Position numbers and translations under genes: made by a program
Origin: JACRIM01 sp038042195
GTDB taxonomy: Bacteria > Planctomycetota > Phycisphaerae > UBA1845 > UTPLA1
DNA: 27,518 nt
Assembly: GCA_038042195.1 (NCBI GenBank)
Contig: JBBTET010000011.1
Location: 1-27,518, forward strand
Direction of reading: 5' to 3'
The notes under the pieces: model-generated
The model's database searches: none
Seen by the model: only the letters and a program-made list of their open reading frames with translations
Told to the model about the DNA's origin: nothing
Shown here: in pieces, positions 1-7,231 of the stretch
Layout of the letters: every line of letters begins with the position of its first letter
How positions within the stretch are numbered: position 1 is the first letter of the stretch

Positions 1-458
1 ATGTCCCGAATCCTCGCCAAAAGCTAGTCGAAGTAGTCGGCCCCGAACGTGCGAGCCTCTTTCAATCGCGCATCGTCAAGGGCGAAGCCCTTGGTCAGAT
101 ACTCGGCCAGCGTTGCTGTCGCCCACTGGCGGAACTGGGTGCCACGGGAGGACCGCACTCGGTATCCCACGGCGATGATCATATCCAGGCTGTAGTGCTT
201 GGTGGCGTACTGCTTGCCGTCGGCGGCAGAATGTAAGTAATCCTTACATACTGCATCTTCCGGCAGCTCCCCATCGGCCAGCACGTTGCCGACGTGCATG
301 GTGATGTTCGCGCGAGTTGTCTGGAACAATTCGGCCATTTGAGCCTGGGTCAGCCAGGCCGTTCGTCCCTGCACCCGCACCGCGAGCGCGCTCCCGCCGT
401 CGGGGGGCTGATAGAGGACGATGCCGGGCGGGGGAGGGATTGGGGCGGCTTGGCTCAT
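1..458 (-). pseudogene. rhuM: RhuM family protein, interrupted by an in-frame TAG (and cut by the window edge)
   Basis: The 144-residue open part (24-458) carries the RhuM N-terminal domain. It has a DNA-binding-like segment (WLTQAQMAELFQTTRANI, about residues 35-52), then CKDYLHSAADGKQYATKHY, YSLDMIIAVGYRVRS and RGTQFRQWAT, and ends GADYFD. The reading frame hits TAG at 24-26, and the next seven codons to the window edge read LLARIRD. That is what the family shows directly after DYFD-Glu (DYF-E/D-ELLERIRDIR), so a GAG Glu codon seems to have become TAG. RhuM proteins are normally about 300 residues or more, so most of the protein lies beyond the stop and the edge. The ATG (456-458) directly follows the TAG stop of the methyltransferase gene, so translation is probably coupled. 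RhuM genes are often found in type I/III restriction cassettes; their molecular role is not settled. A sequencing error or readthrough remains possible. Confidence 0.75.
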
Positions 459-2102
459 CTATTTCACCTTGACTTCGTAGGGAATCTGTTTGAACGTCAC
501 GCGCTCCCGCGCCAAGCGGGTCGGGCCAAGTCGACATCCTTCACCGAAGACCACGCGCGGGCCGTCGAGGTTGGGGAGGCGTTTGAGGATTTCGCCGGTG
601 AGGACGTTTCCGCCGTCGGGGGTTTTGTCGCCGAGGATTCCGTTGAAGAGAAGGTAGTAGGCGGTGCCCCGACAGGCGCCGATGAAGGGGGATTTTTTCC
701 CGTTGGTTGTTTTGGGGATGGGTTCGCCGGTTTCGGTGAAGAAGACGTGGGCGGCGAGCGCGGCGAAGGAGACTTTGTCCTCGCCGGTGCGGAAGCGGCC
801 GCGTTCGTCGAAGAGGGTGGGGCCGAGGGTGACGTAACGGAAGCCGCCGCCCGTGCCGTCGACTCTCTCTTTGCTCTTGTCGCCGCCGGGGTGGTAGCCC
901 TCGATGACGCGGGTGAGTCGTTGGGCGGTGATGGTCTGTGCGATGTTCTCATCCATCTCGACGAGGATGCAGCGGCGGTTGCCGCCGTCGGCTTTGTTCA
1001 TGGCGAGCACGGCATGGGCGGTGGTGCCACTGCCGGCGAAGGAATCGAGGATGAGGGAGTCTTTGTCAGGCGTTCCAACACCCAACAGGCGAGACAAGAG
1101 CTTGGTCGGCTTGGGAGTGGTGAACGGGCAGTCCTTAATGATGTCAAGCAATTCCGTTCTTGCCATTTGGGTATGGCCCCAGTCGTCGTAGTGCAACACG
1201 GATCGGGGCACCACGTCCTCCATTTGATGCAAAAACTTCTTGAGTCGCGGCATCTTTCCCTTGCCGCCGACACCCCAATAAATCAAGCCTTCGGCTTCGT
1301 GTCGCTTGTGGCGCTCGGCGTCAAACTTCCAGACCGCAGTCTTGCGGGGCCATATCTTCTCGCCTGTATTGGGATTCGTCACCGGGTGGTAGAGATTGGG
1401 TCGTTCATCCGCAGTCTTGTTACATGTATACGTCACCGAGTTCCAATCGCCACGTGGGTCATTGTCTGGATTCTTGTAGTTCTCAAGTTGAGCGGCGGTA
1501 CGCTTCAGTAGACCCGGGGACCAATTGTCACCATGCTTCGCGTACACAACGATGTATTCGTGATCGCTGCTGAAATGCTTTGCGTCATTTGCAGGAGACA
1601 CTCGCTTGTACCACGATAGTTGCGCAACGAAGTTTCGGCTCCCCAATACCTCATCCATCACACAACGCAGGTTCTGCACCTCGCTGTCGTCGATCGAAAC
1701 AAGAATCGCCCCATCCTCCGTAAGGAACTGCGCCAGCATTGCCAGCCGTGGGTACATCATGCAGAGCCATTTGTCGTGTCGGGAGAGGTCTTCAGCCTCT
1801 TTGCCGACGGCCTTGCCGAGCCAGGCGCGCATTTGTGGGCTGTTGACGTTGTCGTTGTAGACCCAGCCTTCGTTGCCGGTGTTGTAGGGCGGGTCGATGT
1901 AGATGCACTTGACCTTGCCGCCGTAGTAGGGGAGGAGGGCCTTGAGGGCTTCGAGGTTGTCGCCCTGGACGAGGAGGTTGCCGCTGCCGACGCCGCCATC
2001 TTCGCCGACGGAGCGTTTGGGGTCGCCTTTGAGGAGGCGGTAGGGGACCTCTCGATGGTGATTGACCACGGCCTCCTTGCCAATCCAATTGAGCGTCGCC
2101 AT
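459..2102 (-). CDS. mod: Site-specific adenine DNA methyltransferase, type III Mod-like (beta class)
   Basis: This 547-residue protein transfers a methyl group from S-adenosylmethionine to adenine in a DNA target. Catalytic motif IV (YIDPPYNTG, D70-PPY) precedes the SAM-binding motif I (DSFAGSGTT, residues 353-361), followed by an acidic VEMDE. This order is the beta class used by type III Mod subunits. The region between them (about residues 115-325) should hold the target-recognition domain. Length fits type III Mod proteins. The start MATLNWIGKEAV is typical of the family. The rhuM ATG abuts the TAG stop, and a Res subunit would be expected further left, outside the window, so restriction activity cannot be judged here. 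The central third uses third-codon G/C clearly less than the two flanks, suggesting the recognition domain has been swapped. An orphan methyltransferase is the alternative. Confidence 0.9.
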   Translation of the reverse strand: MATLNWIGKEAVVNHHREVPYRLLKGDPKRSVGEDGGVGSGNLLVQGDNLEALKALLPYYGGKVKCIYIDPPYNTGNEGWVYNDNVNSPQMRAWLGKAVGKEAEDLSRHDKWLCMMYPRLAMLAQFLTEDGAILVSIDDSEVQNLRCVMDEVLGSRNFVAQLSWYKRVSPANDAKHFSSDHEYIVVYAKHGDNWSPGLLKRTAAQLENYKNPDNDPRGDWNSVTYTCNKTADERPNLYHPVTNPNTGEKIWPRKTAVWKFDAERHKRHEAEGLIYWGVGGKGKMPRLKKFLHQMEDVVPRSVLHYDDWGHTQMARTELLDIIKDCPFTTPKPTKLLSRLLGVGTPDKDSLILDSFAGSGTTAHAVLAMNKADGGNRRCILVEMDENIAQTITAQRLTRVIEGYHPGGDKSKERVDGTGGGFRYVTLGPTLFDERGRFRTGEDKVSFAALAAHVFFTETGEPIPKTTNGKKSPFIGACRGTAYYLLFNGILGDKTPDGGNVLTGEILKRLPNLDGPRVVFGEGCRLGPTRLARERVTFKQIPYEVKVK

Positions 2103-2160
2103 TGGTTGTGATTGTGGGGACGTGGGGCGGGGGCGTCAAAGGGGGTTGGGCGGGGAGGTG

Positions 2161-2366
2161 GCGGAGAATCGCGCCCGCCCTCCGGGCGGGAAAATAATAG
2201 GGGGCATGAACCAGTGACTGAAGTCACCCACCACGGCGGGCAGGCTTGGCAACCATCGTGCGCCCTGCCGGGCGAGGGGCACCGGTTTGGAAACTGGTGC
2301 CACAGATTAACCCTCACCCCAACCCTCTTCCTCCGCCACGGCGGATGTTCCATCGGGGAGAGGGGG
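2161..2366. repeat. Cluster of short GC-rich palindromes between mod and the PQQ-like gene
   Basis: The gap 2103-2370 holds no convincing gene but at least five hairpins: CCCGCCC-TCC-GGGCGGG (2174-2190), GTGACT-GA-AGTCAC (2214-2227), CGCCC-TGCC-GGGCG (2261-2274), an 11-bp stem with one G-U pair and a 2-base loop (2278-2301, GGCACC...GGTGCC), and a nested structure in which CCCTCT (2323-2328) pairs with AGAGGG (2359-2364) around TCCGCC-AC-GGCGGA (2332-2345). None is followed by a clear T-run on either strand, so they do not look like ordinary terminators. They resemble REP-like palindromic units scattered in many genomes; whether they are repeated elsewhere in this genome cannot be seen here. 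Confidence 0.65.
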
Positions 2367-2370
2367 TAAG

Positions 2371-3927
2371 TTATTTCTTCGCAATGCAATACAAATGCTC
2401 CCGCCCGCGGAGGTAGAGTTCGTCGCCGACGGCGGCGGGGGAGGCGTCGAAGCCGTCGTCGAGTTTGTTGGTGGCGGCGATCTCCAATGCGTCGCCATCT
2501 TTCAGCACGACCGTGGTGCCGTTGCGGGCGACGATGTAGATGTGGCCGCCAGCGCCGAGGAGGGAGGCGTAGATGCTGTCGAGGCCGGCGAGGCGCTGCT
2601 TCGTGAAGACCGGCTTGCCGCTTTTGGCGTCGAGACACGTCACCATCGGCTTCGTGTTCTCGAGGAAGTAGAGTCTGCCGTTCAGAATGGTGGCCGAAGG
2701 GACATACGGCGTGTTCTTGTCGTACTTCCAGGCGATGGCGTCGGTGTCGGTGATGTCGCCCTTGGCTTCGCGGTATTTGATGGCGAGGCAGGCTGCGCCG
2801 CGGAAGCCGCTGATGGCGAAGAGCAGATCATCCTGGACCATCGGGCAGGGGACGACGCTTTCGGTCATTCCCTTGCAGCTCCAGATTTCCTTGCCGGTGT
2901 CCAAGTCATACGCGCGGATCGCCCCGGTGGCGGAGACGACGACCTGCGACTTGTCACCGGCATCGACGACGAGGGGCGTGGACCAATTCGTATGTTCATC
3001 GCGGGCGACGCGCCATTTTTCCTTGCCGGTCTTTTTGTCGAAGGCCACGATGAAGTCATCGCCTTCGTGATCCCAGTTGACGATGAGCGTGTCGCCGTGG
3101 AGGGCGGGGGAGCTACCTTCGCCAAAGCCGTTGCGGGTGGTCATCTTCCCGAGATCGGCCTTCCATTTGATTTTGCCATCGAGGGAGAGGCAGTAGAGGC
3201 CGCGCGAGCCGAAGAAGGCGTAGAGGTGTTTGCCGTCGGTGACGGGGGAGTTAGAGACTTGCGAGGCGTCGTTGTGGCCGGCCTCGTGGGGACGCACTTC
3301 GCAGACAGTGGTGTCCCAGAGTGTCTTTCCGGTGGCACGGTCGAGGGCGAGGACTTTGAAGTCGAAGAGCTTGGTCGGTGCCGGGCGCGGGCCGCGACCG
3401 CCACCGGGACCGCGTTGTCCACCACCGCGACGGCGTTCACCCTCGGGCGGGGGTTGGTCGGCGGGCTGATGAGACCCCACCTCGCCGCGGCGAGTCACAG
3501 GCGACCCGACCCTCCCCTTATCAAGGGGATGGAGAATGGGGCTTGGCGCTTCGCCGCCGGAATTGTTGTCGCGCGGTGGGCGGTTGCCGCTGCGCCGCTC
3601 ACTGCGCTCGCCATCCATAGGTTGCGGGGGTGGGGCGTCGTCTTCGCGCTCTTCGGCAGCGGCATCCGGCGCATCTTTTTGTGTTTCGACGGCGGTTTGG
3701 ATGTAGATGCGGTCGCCCCAGATGATCGGCGTGGCATGGCCCCGGCCGGGGATGGCGACTTTCCATTTGATGTTTTTTTCTTCGCTCCACTCGGTGGGCG
3801 GATGGGACTTGGGGGCTTCGCCGGTAGCGAGAGGGCCGCGGAAGGCGGGCCAGTTTTGGGCGCGGAGCGGGGCGGCGGCGCAGGCGATTGTTGTGATGAT
3901 GATGAGGGCGATGATGCGTGAATGCAT
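2371..3927 (-). CDS. Secreted PQQ-binding-like beta-propeller repeat protein
   Basis: This 518-residue protein is predicted to be exported. Residues 1-23 form a signal peptide (MHSRIIALIIITTIACAAAPLRA), followed by QNWPAFRGP, the usual N-terminus of planctomycete PQQ-like (BamB-like) propeller proteins. Blade motifs are visible: ALDRATGKTLWD, LSLDGKIKWKADL, FDKKTGKEKWRVA, YDLDTGKEIWSCKG and CLDAKSGKPVF. The chosen ATG (3925-3927) has GGAG six bases upstream; an in-frame ATG at 3967-3969 would put extra residues before the signal peptide. Between residues about 82 and 186 a low-complexity stretch rich in Pro, Gly, Arg and Glu interrupts the first blade, and inside it residues about 128-152 are encoded by palindromic DNA. 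The substrate is unknown; such proteins are sometimes scaffolds without PQQ. It stands alone between mod and the toxin-antitoxin pair. Confidence 0.85.
   Translation of the reverse strand: MHSRIIALIIITTIACAAAPLRAQNWPAFRGPLATGEAPKSHPPTEWSEEKNIKWKVAIPGRGHATPIIWGDRIYIQTAVETQKDAPDAAAEEREDDAPPPQPMDGERSERRSGNRPPRDNNSGGEAPSPILHPLDKGRVGSPVTRRGEVGSHQPADQPPPEGERRRGGGQRGPGGGRGPRPAPTKLFDFKVLALDRATGKTLWDTTVCEVRPHEAGHNDASQVSNSPVTDGKHLYAFFGSRGLYCLSLDGKIKWKADLGKMTTRNGFGEGSSPALHGDTLIVNWDHEGDDFIVAFDKKTGKEKWRVARDEHTNWSTPLVVDAGDKSQVVVSATGAIRAYDLDTGKEIWSCKGMTESVVPCPMVQDDLLFAISGFRGAACLAIKYREAKGDITDTDAIAWKYDKNTPYVPSATILNGRLYFLENTKPMVTCLDAKSGKPVFTKQRLAGLDSIYASLLGAGGHIYIVARNGTTVVLKDGDALEIAATNKLDDGFDASPAAVGDELYLRGREHLYCIAKK
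3472..3546 (-). repeat. Palindromic element carried in frame inside the PQQ-like gene
   Basis: Within the low-complexity insert, the DNA contains a perfect 14-base palindrome CTCGCCGCGGCGAG (3481-3494) and a perfect hairpin TCCCCTT-ATC-AAGGGGA (3513-3529). In the gene frame it encodes HPLDKGRVGSPVTRRGEV (within residues about 133-150), which has no propeller character. The layout looks like a REP-type unit that entered the gene without breaking the frame. Copy number elsewhere in the genome is unknown, so the class is inferred from structure only. Confidence 0.55.
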
Positions 3928-3985
3928 GATATTCTCCAGGCATGTGGGCGGTGACATATCGCCGCTCACAAAAGCCTCTCGTTAC

Positions 3986-4360
3986 TTAAACATCCTTGGG
4001 CGATCGGCGCACGCGCACGGATCGGGGTGTGGCGACGGTGATGGTTCCAGATAAAGACTCCAGTTGGTGTTTTGCGACGACCTGCGATGTTGGCGCGCGG
4101 TATTCGACAATACTCTCTCGATCCGGCCGAAGAATCAGGATGCCGGAATGTGTTCCGGGGTGGCAAGCTCGAATGTCACTGAATCCTTTGTCGGCCGTTA
4201 CGAAGAATGCTCCTTCGGCTACTATGTGTGGCCACAATTCGGGGTCTTTCAGGCCGCTCCAACCTTGTCCAGCGACCGTTAACACGGAATGGCCCGCTTC
4301 GCGAATCGGTGCGCCGACGGCTTCAGAGAGGTCTTCATCGAGTTTGATTCGCAAGGGCAT
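3986..4360 (-). CDS. DUF5615 family PIN-like toxin
   Basis: This 124-residue protein is the likely toxin of a two-gene toxin-antitoxin pair. It shows the DUF5615 (Mut7-C/PIN-like) pattern: an N-terminal acidic motif LDEDL (D8, D10), then PIREAGHSV, LWPHIVAEGAFFVTADKGFSDIR with the expected TxDxxF-like acidic site (D57, D62), and a C-terminal GILILRP. Family members are presumed RNases of the PIN type, with acidic residues binding metal. The ATG lies one base after the TGA stop of the DUF433 gene (TGACATG), so the two are translated together. The window gives no direct evidence for activity. Confidence 0.8.
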   Translation of the reverse strand: MPLRIKLDEDLSEAVGAPIREAGHSVLTVAGQGWSGLKDPELWPHIVAEGAFFVTADKGFSDIRACHPGTHSGILILRPDRESIVEYRAPTSQVVAKHQLESLSGTITVATPRSVRVRRSPKDV

Positions 4361-4361
4361 G

Positions 4362-4586
4362 TCAGGCGACGAGTGTGGTATGAGAAGCTTCCGACGCGAA
4401 GTAGAGCGCGGCCTGAATGTCCTCGCGAGTTAGTTGAGGGTATTGACACAAAAGCTCGTCCATATTGACGTCGGCGAGGCTGGCCACGATCACGGAGACG
4501 GCAATCCTTGTGCCGTGAATGCAAGGTTCGCCATGATGCAGTTGCGGATCACAGACGATACGTTTCCGCCATTCCATGTCGGCCAT
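4362..4586 (-). CDS. DUF433 domain antitoxin
   Basis: This 74-residue protein matches the DUF433 family, small helix-turn-helix proteins acting as antitoxins to DUF5615/PIN-like partners. Recognisable motifs are RIVCDPQLHHGEPCIHGTRI near the N-terminus, then VIVASLADVNMDELLCQYPQLTREDIQAALYFASE. It would bind and neutralise the toxin encoded next, and probably represses its own promoter. GGGAG lies seven bases before the ATG. It comes first in the pair, the usual antitoxin-toxin order, with a perfect TATAAT box 27 bases upstream of its start codon. Confidence 0.82.
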   Translation of the reverse strand: MADMEWRKRIVCDPQLHHGEPCIHGTRIAVSVIVASLADVNMDELLCQYPQLTREDIQAALYFASEASHTTLVA

Positions 4587-4612
4587 TTTTCTGCTCCCGT
4601 TGCAACACGTTC

Positions 4613-4638
4613 ATTATAGCGGAATCGTGTGCGAATCC
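4613..4638 (-). promoter_or_regulatory. Promoter -10 box and candidate operator of the DUF433/DUF5615 pair
   Basis: On the minus strand a perfect TATAAT (4613-4618) lies 27 bases before the antitoxin ATG. No good -35 is visible at 16-18 bases. Directly upstream, 4621-4638 form an imperfect palindrome (GGAATCG-TGTG-CGAATCC, six of seven arm positions pairing), where a dimeric antitoxin could bind and block polymerase. The operator role is inferred. Confidence 0.5.
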
Positions 4639-4648
4639 GCGAACGCGC

Positions 4649-6172
4649 CTAGTCCCCGAACTTGATTCCCTGTGCCAGCGGAAGTTGCGACGTGTAGTTG
4701 ATCGTATTCGTTTGGCGGCGCATGTAGGCCTTCCAACTGTCAGAGCCGGATTCGCGGCCGCCGCCGGTTTCTTTTTCGCCGCCGAAGGCTCCGCCGATTT
4801 CGGCTCCGCTGGTCCCGATGTTGACGTTGGCGATGCCGCAGTCGCTGCCGGCGACGGAGAGGAATTGCTCGGCTTCGAGGAGGTTGCGGGTGAAGATGGA
4901 ACTGGAGAGGCCCTGGGGGACGCCGTTTTGTTTGGCGAGGGCGTCGCTGAGCGTTTTGTAACCGATGACGTAGAGGATTGGGGCGAAGGTTTCCTCCTGG
5001 ACGATTTTGTATTCGTTCTCCGCGAGGGCGATGGCAGGCGTGACGTAGCAGCCGCCGGGGTGAGCGTCGACGGTGAGCACTTCTCCGCCGTAGAGGAGTT
5101 GGCCGCCTTCTTCCTTGAGGCGCTTCAAGGCATTTTGCATGTCGGTGACCGCGCCGGTGTCGATGAGCGGGCCCATGAGCGTGCCTTCGGTGAGGGGGTT
5201 TCCGATTTTCACCTGCTTGTAGGCGGCGAGGAGGCGATCCGTCAGCGTCTTCTTAATGCTCTCATGCGCGATGATGCGGCGCGTGCTGGTGCAGCGTTGG
5301 CCGGCCGTGCCGACGGAGCCGAAGACGATGGCGCGGACGGTGATGTCGAGGTCGGCCTCGGGTGTCACGATGATGGCATTGTTACCGCCGAGTTCAAGAA
5401 TGGTGCGGCCGAGGCGATGGCCGACGACCTCGCCGATGCGGTAGCCCATCTTGCAGGAGCCGGTGGCGGAGACGAGGGGGATGCGGCGGTCGTTGATGAG
5501 CGTCTCGCCGATGGAGGAGCCTTTGCCGATGACGAGGCTGAAGATGGCGGGGTCCACGTTCATTTCGCGGCAGACCCGCTCGGCGATTTTTGTGACGGCG
5601 ATGGCGGTGATGGGCGTTTTGCTCGAGGGCTTCCAGAGCGACACGTCACCACAGACGGCGGCGAGGGCGGCATTCCAGGCCCAGACGGCGACGGGGAAAT
5701 TAAACGCGCTGATGATGCCGACGATGCCGAGCGGATGCCACTGCTCGTACATGCGGTGGCCGGGGCGCTCGGAGTGCATGGAGAGACCGTAGAGTTGGCG
5801 AGAGAGACCACAGGCGAAGTCGCAGATGTCGATCATCTCTTGCACTTCGCCTTCGCCTTCGGCGCGAATCTTTCCCATTTCCATGGAGACGAGCGCGCCG
5901 AGTTCGGCTTTGGATTCGCGGAGGGCGTTGCCGAGTCGGCGGACGAGTTCGCCGCGATGGGGGGCGGGGGTGACGCGCCATTGGTCGAAGGCCTTCACGG
6001 CGGCGGACATGATTTCTTCGTACTCAGCGGCGGTGGTCTGTGTGACGGCGGCGATGGGCTTGCCGTCGATGGGCGAGATGGATTCGAGTTTGGAGTCGGA
6101 GCCAAACCAACGGCCGTTGAATGCGCCGGGGTTGATGGGTTCGATGCCGAGTTTTTTCAGAACGTCGTTCAT
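4649..6172 (-). CDS. amaB: ALDH7-type aldehyde dehydrogenase (aminoadipate-6-semialdehyde / piperideine-6-carboxylate dehydrogenase)
   Basis: This 507-residue NAD(P)-dependent enzyme would oxidise L-2-aminoadipate 6-semialdehyde (in equilibrium with piperideine-6-carboxylate) to 2-aminoadipate. Visible ALDH motifs are SAFNFP with catalytic Asn158, LELGGNNA with Glu260, and GTAGQRCTSTRR with nucleophile Cys294. The GQRCTSTRR form and the C-terminal SGAEIGGAFGGEKETGGGRESGSDSWK are typical of ALDH7 (antiquitin). Length is normal. GAGG lies seven bases before the ATG. A lysine 6-aminotransferase, which makes exactly this substrate, is encoded 1.5 kb upstream on the same strand, supporting the substrate call. 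A TATAAT (6222-6227) overlaps the base of the preceding terminator hairpin and could start transcription, but no -35 supports it. The symbol is by function; pcd is the equivalent name in actinomycetes. Confidence 0.88.
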   Translation of the reverse strand: MNDVLKKLGIEPINPGAFNGRWFGSDSKLESISPIDGKPIAAVTQTTAAEYEEIMSAAVKAFDQWRVTPAPHRGELVRRLGNALRESKAELGALVSMEMGKIRAEGEGEVQEMIDICDFACGLSRQLYGLSMHSERPGHRMYEQWHPLGIVGIISAFNFPVAVWAWNAALAAVCGDVSLWKPSSKTPITAIAVTKIAERVCREMNVDPAIFSLVIGKGSSIGETLINDRRIPLVSATGSCKMGYRIGEVVGHRLGRTILELGGNNAIIVTPEADLDITVRAIVFGSVGTAGQRCTSTRRIIAHESIKKTLTDRLLAAYKQVKIGNPLTEGTLMGPLIDTGAVTDMQNALKRLKEEGGQLLYGGEVLTVDAHPGGCYVTPAIALAENEYKIVQEETFAPILYVIGYKTLSDALAKQNGVPQGLSSSIFTRNLLEAEQFLSVAGSDCGIANVNIGTSGAEIGGAFGGEKETGGGRESGSDSWKAYMRRQTNTINYTSQLPLAQGIKFGD

Positions 6173-6227
6173 GGCGTCCTCGCGGTTTCGATGAATGAGT
6201 GTCGTGTTCGTATGGCGGTCAATTATA

Positions 6228-6256
6228 AAGCCCCGGGCGGATCATGCCCGGGGCTT
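6228..6256 (-). terminator. Hairpin terminator downstream of the YceI-family gene
   Basis: A perfect 11-bp stem AAGCCCCGGGC / GCCCGGGGCTT with a 7-base loop lies 37 bases past the YceI stop codon. On the minus strand it is followed by TATAATT rather than a long T-run, so termination may be partial. It separates YceI from the dehydrogenase gene. Confidence 0.7.
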
Positions 6257-6292
6257 GAGATTGTAGAGCATCAACTTTGCATTCGGTGCGGA

Positions 6293-7132
6293 TTAGGCAC
6301 CTTTGGGCGGCGGCTTCTTGACGGGAGTCTTGGGGGTCATAGCCTTCTTTTCCTCTTTGTGCTCAGGGCCGACGAGCATCATGGAGGCGGTGGCGAAGTC
6401 GAGTTCAGCGGCGACCTTGTCACCGACGCCGCGACCCTTGATGTCGAAGTCAGCGAGGGCGAGTTTGAACTTGCCGGCGCGGATACCGAGGCCTTCCTTG
6501 GGAGCCTCACCCTTCTTGGGCGTGCCGGTGGTTTCAAGATAGGAAAGAGTGACGGGGATTTTCATCTCTTTCTCTTTGCCGTTGAGGGCCATCTTGCCGA
6601 CGAGGTCGGCCTTGATGCTTTTGATGGGCTTGACCTTGGCGGAGAGATTCTCGATTCCGGTGACGGTGAAGACGATTTGTGGATTGCTCTTCGCATCGAT
6701 CCACGGGGCGGACATCATGTGTTCGTTGCGCGTTTTGTTGCCGGTGTCGACATCTTTCCAGTCGATGGTGAACTTGCCTTCGATGGCGTCGAGCTTGCGC
6801 GGGTTGAAGTCGAGCGAGCCTTCGATCTTGGTGACCTTGCCCTCGATGGTTTCCTTGGGGGCCTTCGACTCAAATTTGATGACGTTGCGCTTGCTTGCGG
6901 AGTCGATCTCGAAATGAGCCTTCTCGTTAGGGCCTATTGCGAAGACGACGGGGTCTTTCGGTTTGTCCTGCTTCTCCGGCTCGTTCTTCTTGTTTTGATC
7001 TTCCTTGTTCTCGTTGGCCTTCTTCTTTGCGCCGCCGAGGCTGGGTTGGGCGGTCGCGGAGTTCCACGCGACGAGACTGGCGACGGTCAGGAATGCGACC
7101 GACAGGCATAGACGGCGATTGAGCAGAGTCAT
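6293..7132 (-). CDS. Secreted YceI family protein
   Basis: This 279-residue protein is predicted to be exported. Residues 1-28 form a signal peptide ending SATA-Q, and a Lys/Glu/Asn-rich linker (about 35-60) precedes the YceI domain (about 63-260). Domain landmarks are FEIDSASKRNVIKFESKA, IEGSLDFNPRKL, TGNKTRNEHMMSAPWIDAK, NPQIVFTVTG, GKMALNGKEKEMKIPVTL and LALADFDIKG. YceI proteins are lipocalin-like barrels that bind isoprenoid or other lipids in the periplasm. The start ATG at 7130-7132 has GAGG seven bases upstream; the open frame runs further upstream to 7441, but that part is unlike protein and precedes the signal peptide. Acidic/basic tails at both ends are unusual. The gene sits between two lysine-catabolic genes, but a link in function is not shown. 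A terminator follows. Confidence 0.87.
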   Translation of the reverse strand: MTLLNRRLCLSVAFLTVASLVAWNSATAQPSLGGAKKKANENKEDQNKKNEPEKQDKPKDPVVFAIGPNEKAHFEIDSASKRNVIKFESKAPKETIEGKVTKIEGSLDFNPRKLDAIEGKFTIDWKDVDTGNKTRNEHMMSAPWIDAKSNPQIVFTVTGIENLSAKVKPIKSIKADLVGKMALNGKEKEMKIPVTLSYLETTGTPKKGEAPKEGLGIRAGKFKLALADFDIKGRGVGDKVAAELDFATASMMLVGPEHKEEKKAMTPKTPVKKPPPKGA

Positions 7133-7201
7133 GGTAGTTCCTCGAACAAGGCTTGAAATCAAACGGCTCACCGGGGCAACGGTTACACCCCTGTGATTCA
7201 T

Positions 7202-7231
7202 ATCATACATCTGGACCCGGTTTCGGGCCAA
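7202..7231 (-). promoter_or_regulatory. Possible sigma70-type promoter for the YceI gene
   Basis: On the minus strand TTGGCC (7226-7231), an 18-base spacer and TATGAT (7202-7207) lie about 70 bases before the YceI ATG, overlapping the end of the preceding gene. The -10 matches five of six consensus bases, the -35 four. Sequence match only. Confidence 0.35.

Noticed and set aside
294..1511. A 405-codon open frame on the plus strand opposite the methyltransferase
   Set aside because: Low-complexity shadow of mod, whose catalytic motifs are unambiguous; no ribosome site and no domain.
2395..3921. A 508-codon plus-strand frame opposite the PQQ-like gene
   Set aside because: Mirror of a real propeller gene; Gly, Val, Asp and Glu-rich with no recognisable fold.
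6222..6250. TATAAT on the minus strand as promoter of the dehydrogenase gene
   Set aside because: The -10 is perfect but overlaps the end of a terminator hairpin, and no -35 is present at 16-18 bases; kept only as a remark.
4508..7111. An 867-codon open frame on the plus strand
   Set aside because: It runs antisense across the dehydrogenase and YceI genes, which have clear motifs. Its composition (Gly, Asp, Ala, Val and Glu-rich) is what the complement of high-GC3 genes gives.
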